Position numbers and translations under genes: made by a program | Part shown: one piece after another, positions 59,574-64,000 of the stretch | Position numbering within the stretch: the stretch's first letter is position 1 | How the letters are laid out: every line of letters starts with the position of its first letter | Assembly: GCA_900239685.1 (NCBI GenBank) | Contig: OENT01000731.1 | Location: 1-64,000, forward strand | DNA length: 64,000 nt | Direction: 5' to 3' | From: Rotaria macrura | Lineage: Eukaryota > Rotifera > Eurotatoria > Philodinida > Philodinidae | The notes under the pieces: model-generated | Told to the model about the DNA's origin: nothing | Database searches by the model: none | What the model saw: the letters and a program-made list of their open reading frames with translations, nothing else

Positions 59574-62041
59574 CAGTCAAATTCATTATTGTTTCCGTCT
59601 CCAGAATTTTTATAAGAATTCGTCGACTGATCGAATCTGGTGACAGATTCATTCAACTGGGGACCTTTAAAATTAATTTTGGGTCATTTGTTAAAATAAT
59701 TCTTTTCGTTGAAAAGATGATCATACACAGACCGATTTACATGCCTTCAGTCGTTCGGGAATTCATTTGTTTATTTACGCAACAGAAAACTGATTCTTTA
59801 AGTCGTCCCAAGATCTATTCTTTGAAGGGATTCGACAATCTTGCTTCGTGAGATCGTTTTTTTGGCAAAAACTACAGTCGCATAGTGTTTTCGAAAACGG
59901 CAAAGAGCCAATAAGATTTGCGCATCGGGGTGTTGTGAGGGTTTTTGAATATTTCCTGTCACACCTACATACACCCACACCAATAGTTGATGAAACCATA
60001 AATTTTTCAGGAAGAAAACCAAGCTTGATAGTATTCTATCGTTAGTGAATTTAGTTTACATTTTTCGATTGATAAAACATAGAATCGAAATTTCCATTGG
60101 TATTAAAAAGACTAGAAAAAACAAATAATATAATAATTTAGCTGTTTATGAAGGAACTTTCACTCCATTATAGTTCGAAAACGAAGCAAAACAATGTCAA
60201 ATATTGATATGATCGAAATTGTCTTAATCGACATTTTATAACCTTAGAAATATTTTGTAAGCAATATCAATTGATTTTAAACATATTTTTTTGTGAACGG
60301 TGAAATTTTCTTTTATTTTAAAGACATCGATATACAATTCTTTGATCTCTAAATCCACGTGATTTTTTTCTCTGTCCAACAACAGAATGATATACATGAT
60401 CATTAATACATTCTTTCTTTTTCATCCGAAATTTGCCATGTTACATTTGAACTTGTAAATATCCCATTCAACACGCTTGCTATTTTCACTTGTTGCGCTG
60501 TATTTTATTGAAATTTCGAAATTTTATTTTTGTTTCTTACATTAAAAACGTTTTGACGAAAAAGTGACATTGAAAGATTATCGCATAGTTCAAACTCTTT
60601 ATCGTTCACATTTGTGGACAACATTAGCTACGTATGATAATGAAAAAGCTCATTATGCAGACGCACTGATTATGCTATCTTGTTCAAGTTGGTTCCTGAT
60701 TTAAAGGTATTTCTACACATTAGCATTAATTAAGTTATCAACCTTCATGTTAAGTTCATCGTTATATATATACAAGAACTCGATCAGCAATTGAGGAATC
60801 GACTTTTTTGAATTATTAAGACGAAAAATGTTTCATTCTGGTGTAGCTATAACTGATCGAGTATGTCTTCGAATCGGAACTTATTGTACTAGTAAAATAA
60901 AATTTTCCTTTCATTTTCGATTTTAAATAGGTTCATTTACATAATTTTTTTCGAGAAATTACTTTTATATTTGATCGTTCACCTGCTTGTATATATCATG
61001 GAATATATTCAATTAGTTCTGTATTTAATTGCCGTATCAGTTGTTATTAGTTGTAATAATAAATCTTGTTTGCCTTCAAGTAATATCTTGCTAAGATTTA
61101 TTTCAATGCAAATTCTAGATTAATCTTGTTAAACAAAGCAGATCAAAAGTTCCAATCGTCATTAATGATTGAAAGAGTTTATTCTTTGATTATTATGTGC
61201 ATTTGGGTATCTATTAATTATCATCTAGGTTTTTTTGTTCTTGCGAGATTTGATTTTGATTTTGAGAGCAAGCTTTGCATATTATTCTTAAATTAGACGC
61301 ATTTTGCTTTCTAGATCTCCTGAAGTGCATTTCATTAAGAACATCACCTCTTTTATCCTAGATCTTTTTCTATCAAAATGGCAACAGCCGCTGCTTATAG
61401 TTATGAAGTATAAAACTTGATGAACTTCTAGTCAATCTTTATTTCCATTTACGCTAAAAGCTACGACAAAATCTATAGCCGAGAGAAGACGCCTCGAAAA
61501 CGGTTAGAATGAACTTGTTCGACAACAAACAAATTTTAACAAGCAAATCAACAAAGATCGTTGTCGTTTGCAGTTTGGTTATATAAATTGCTTAATGCAA
61601 GCAAAAAAAGCAAGACAGGATCTCTTTGAATCAAAAAAAAGGAAAACTTTGATACCCTTGTAAGCTTTTTATATCTCTTCACTTTAAAAAATATTAAGTG
61701 AAATAGTATACACGTTTAGTGTTCTGTCAAAAAGAAACAAAAAATTCTCATCAGCGACCTGTTTTCTTCGTTAAAATCAAAAAACGCTTCAACCAACTAC
61801 AACATTAGATTCAATCTGTATACTGAAGATTCATTAATCATGAAAATCCAACTATTAAATCAACAAATGAAAAGAGCATGTATTTCAACTATTCAGTTTT
61901 CTTTTATTTAAAACCATAAGAAAAACTAATAAAAGTCATTATTTAACGAAGAGAAAAATATATCAATATTTTCTCTTTTCTCCATTCTCTTTTTCCGTTG
62001 CTTCCTCTCATAGGTAATGTTGCTTTGTTAAAATAAATATA
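59574..62041. other. gene-free stretch with a possible exon fragment
   Basis: A frame around 60555-60708 reads, in parts, EKVTLKDYRIVQTLYRSHLW and TYDNEKAHYADALIMLSCSS before a stop. It looks protein-like, but I recognise no family and find no neighbouring exon, so it is left unassigned. A complementary TGTGGG-like tract (ACACCCACACC) lies at about 59971-59981. Confidence 0.35.
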
Positions 62042-62189
62042 ATGATAAATGTAAATTCATACAAGACTCATCAGTGTAAAGGCATTTACAAGTATCGGAC
62101 GATATTTCTTATTTGTGTAATTCTTTTTGCCTATTTGCTTGCAATAACCGTTCCTTGGAATGAAGAATTTCTTGGCCGATGGACTACAC
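62042..62189 (+). CDS. possible first exon of a gene running off the right edge (signal-anchor protein)
   Basis: An ATG-started segment of about 49 codons ends at a consensus donor, GTAAGT, at 62190. It encodes a short basic head (YKTHQCKGIYKYR), a hydrophobic span (TIFLICVILFAYLLAITV) and PWNEEFLGRW, the pattern of an N-terminal signal anchor as in type II Golgi or secretory proteins. No downstream exon could be joined with confidence inside the window. It could also be chance. Confidence 0.4.
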
Positions 62190-63773
62190 GTAAGTGTCTG
62201 CAAAATGAAAAAACTTAACTGCTAAAGTCTTACTCGTAATTTAAATATTAGCCAGGCAGTTTTTCAATTTTTTTCTTTTCTTTTTGTCAAGTATTAATAA
62301 TACTCGTCTGAGAGGCAGTATTCTTAAACTAGAGCATTTTAGCAAATAGTATAGGGAAGGCAACCTTGCTACTGATCATTTTTATATGGAACCTATTGCG
62401 TCTATTGGGAAGAACGTGTTTTATGAAACAAAATACACACTTCACAGCAGCTTATTCATTCCTACTTCAAAAATGTTGATCAACAGGTATTGATGAATTA
62501 CGGTTGTATCATTTAGACTTGGGGTTCAAGGGAAGATCATCCGTAAAAAACTGTTTAGTTTTTCTGTCCATTTCTACTGATCATTATGAATGTTCAATAG
62601 TTTCAATATTTGAATTTTAGAGTGAAGCGGGATAAATCATATTGCAATGACCATGGAATTTGTGTGTACTCTACTAGCCAATGAAGGATACTCATAGACT
62701 TATTTTCTGTTCAGTTTTGTTGAACTAGATGTATTTTGGTTAAAATAAAAATTAATTACAGAAAGTATGGATATGTCTAGTGAAAATTTGAGAAAATATT
62801 AAATAATGAGCGATTAACTTGTGCCATTGCGGTTATATATTTTTATGTGGAAGATACAGGTAAAGTTTTCAGTTTGGGCAATAAAGTAAGAGATAGAAGA
62901 AATAACTCATTGAGAAGAGTACAGAATTAGTAAAAAGTAATGAATAGTGAAATTTTCGTTACATCGATAAACGCGGTAAAAAATAAACGGATATACATAG
63001 TTTGGAAAAAACAGAGTATTTTAGACTAATCACTATTATATAATTGATCTTTCAAATAAATCGAAAAAACCCTTTGCATTGAGCGAGAAGAATATTTCAT
63101 CTAAAGCTTAGAAAACAAAATAGGAGGAATTTATATTAAAATATGTGTCTAAATATTCAATCTGCTCTGAGAACGAGAAGTTAATACTTAACAATTATCA
63201 AAAATGAAGATTTCTTCTTCTTTGTTTCTTTTTCTCTTAATCCCTAAAGTCACCAATCAATTAAATTCAAAAGATGACGCAGAAGAAGAGAATAGAAGAT
63301 AAAATAGACAGCATACTAAATTAAGCTCTTTTTCTTTTATTCAGACCATTTTTCCTTATTAAATAATTTCAATCTATTATTTTATATAGAACTGCATAAG
63401 TGTTTTACTAGATATTCTTCAAAAACCAAGCATAAATATTGCATTGAGTACTCAAATCTTTACCTACGAGCAAATCTTTAACGGAAAACTTGTTTTAGTA
63501 CTCGTCAGAGTACACAAACAGTATTTGTATGCATAAAACATTCTGAGTACTCGAGCGAGTAATCTGATTACTCATGTTAGAAAGTCGTACTCGTTTGATG
63601 ATTATTTTCATTAGGGTTGTGTGATAGCTTTCAAACTCTAGGCGACTTCGTACGACAAACAAGTCATCACAGTCATGTCTGCAAAATTTTCAAATGCATC
63701 AAGAGATACTGATTGGGTTCTCCTGAATTTTTCTTGTTGCTAATATACATAAATAGATTTTGCACTTTTTCAG
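62190..63773. other. gene-free stretch with AGTACTCG repeats
   Basis: At about 63450-63600 the motif AGTACTC and its variants recur in both orientations, which may be a small MITE-like repeat. Otherwise nothing is recognised. If the flanking exon candidates are real, this is intron. Confidence 0.35.
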
Positions 63774-64000
63774 AGTTCACAAGAATACAAAATCGAGAAT
63801 CAATGGAATCGGTTATGTCGTGATCTCGAAAATGAACAATTAAAATTGTTCGAAACGTCGAAAAATAGAATAAGAATAAAATGTATCGCCACTCATTCGA
63901 ATTTTATATTGAATTGTCGAATAACGCTCACTATTTTTATGAAATGTAATATAATGTTAATTCAATTTATCAAGAAAATAAGAACGCTCAGTTTTTTTAG
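63774..64000 (+). CDS. possible exon, open to the window edge
   Basis: After a good acceptor (TTGCACTTTTTCAG), one frame stays open for about 75 codons to the end. It begins SSQEYKIENQWNRLCRDLEN and then EQLKLFETSKNRIRIKC. The first half looks coding; the rest becomes AT-driven, so the exon may end earlier. Its phase (0) does not match the donor at 62190 (phase 1), so an exon may lie between them, or they may be unrelated. No family is recognised. Confidence 0.25.

Overview
The window is AT-rich eukaryotic DNA, most probably from a bdelloid rotifer. Three things suggest this. Genes have GT-AG introns, some as short as 53-63 bp. Two genes look foreign to animals: a Baeyer-Villiger monooxygenase and a bacterial-type alpha-2-macroglobulin. 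Short degenerate tracts of TGTGGG, the reported bdelloid telomere repeat, occur in several places. The organism is an inference from gene content. The region resembles the repeat-rich, foreign-gene-rich subtelomeric DNA known from bdelloids.

Layout. 1-17 kb has no recognisable gene and is a nest of transposable elements: a 1.35 kb element with short terminal inverted repeats (1846-3197), a 619-bp near-perfect palindrome (4470-5088), a 1.7 kb element with CCCATGTAAACA ends (5904-7615) carrying a Helentron-like insertion (6498-7025), a probable Tc1/mariner-like element (10535-12056), and a 4.3 kb element (12057-16368) that carries a second, reversed Helentron-like copy (13199-15136) with a 21-bp minisatellite and a 305-base assembly gap. 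17.0-21.8 kb holds a four-exon gene for a type II membrane protein with a Ser/Thr-rich stalk and a C-terminal jelly-roll-like domain; its two long introns are filled with MITEs that have exact target-site duplications. 22.4-22.9 kb holds the 3' remnant of a copper type II monooxygenase (DBH/MOXD1 family). 25.26-26.90 kb is an intact intronless type I Baeyer-Villiger monooxygenase. 27-39 kb has no clear gene but contains a 750-bp inverted-repeat element and a roughly 545-bp tandem repeat. 39.36-54.08 kb is one ten-exon gene for a 2077-residue bacterial-type alpha-2-macroglobulin with an intact CxEQ thioester motif. 54-64 kb contains a tRNA-like Pol III unit, a second inverted copy of the CCCATGTAAACA element (58204-59573), and weak evidence for the 5' end of a further gene running off the right edge.

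The genes do not form one pathway. The most informative biology is the pair of apparently horizontally acquired genes, one intronless and one with nine introns, and the dense, datable nesting of DNA transposons around them. Seven of the nine macroglobulin introns are phase 1 and all seven split a glycine codon.
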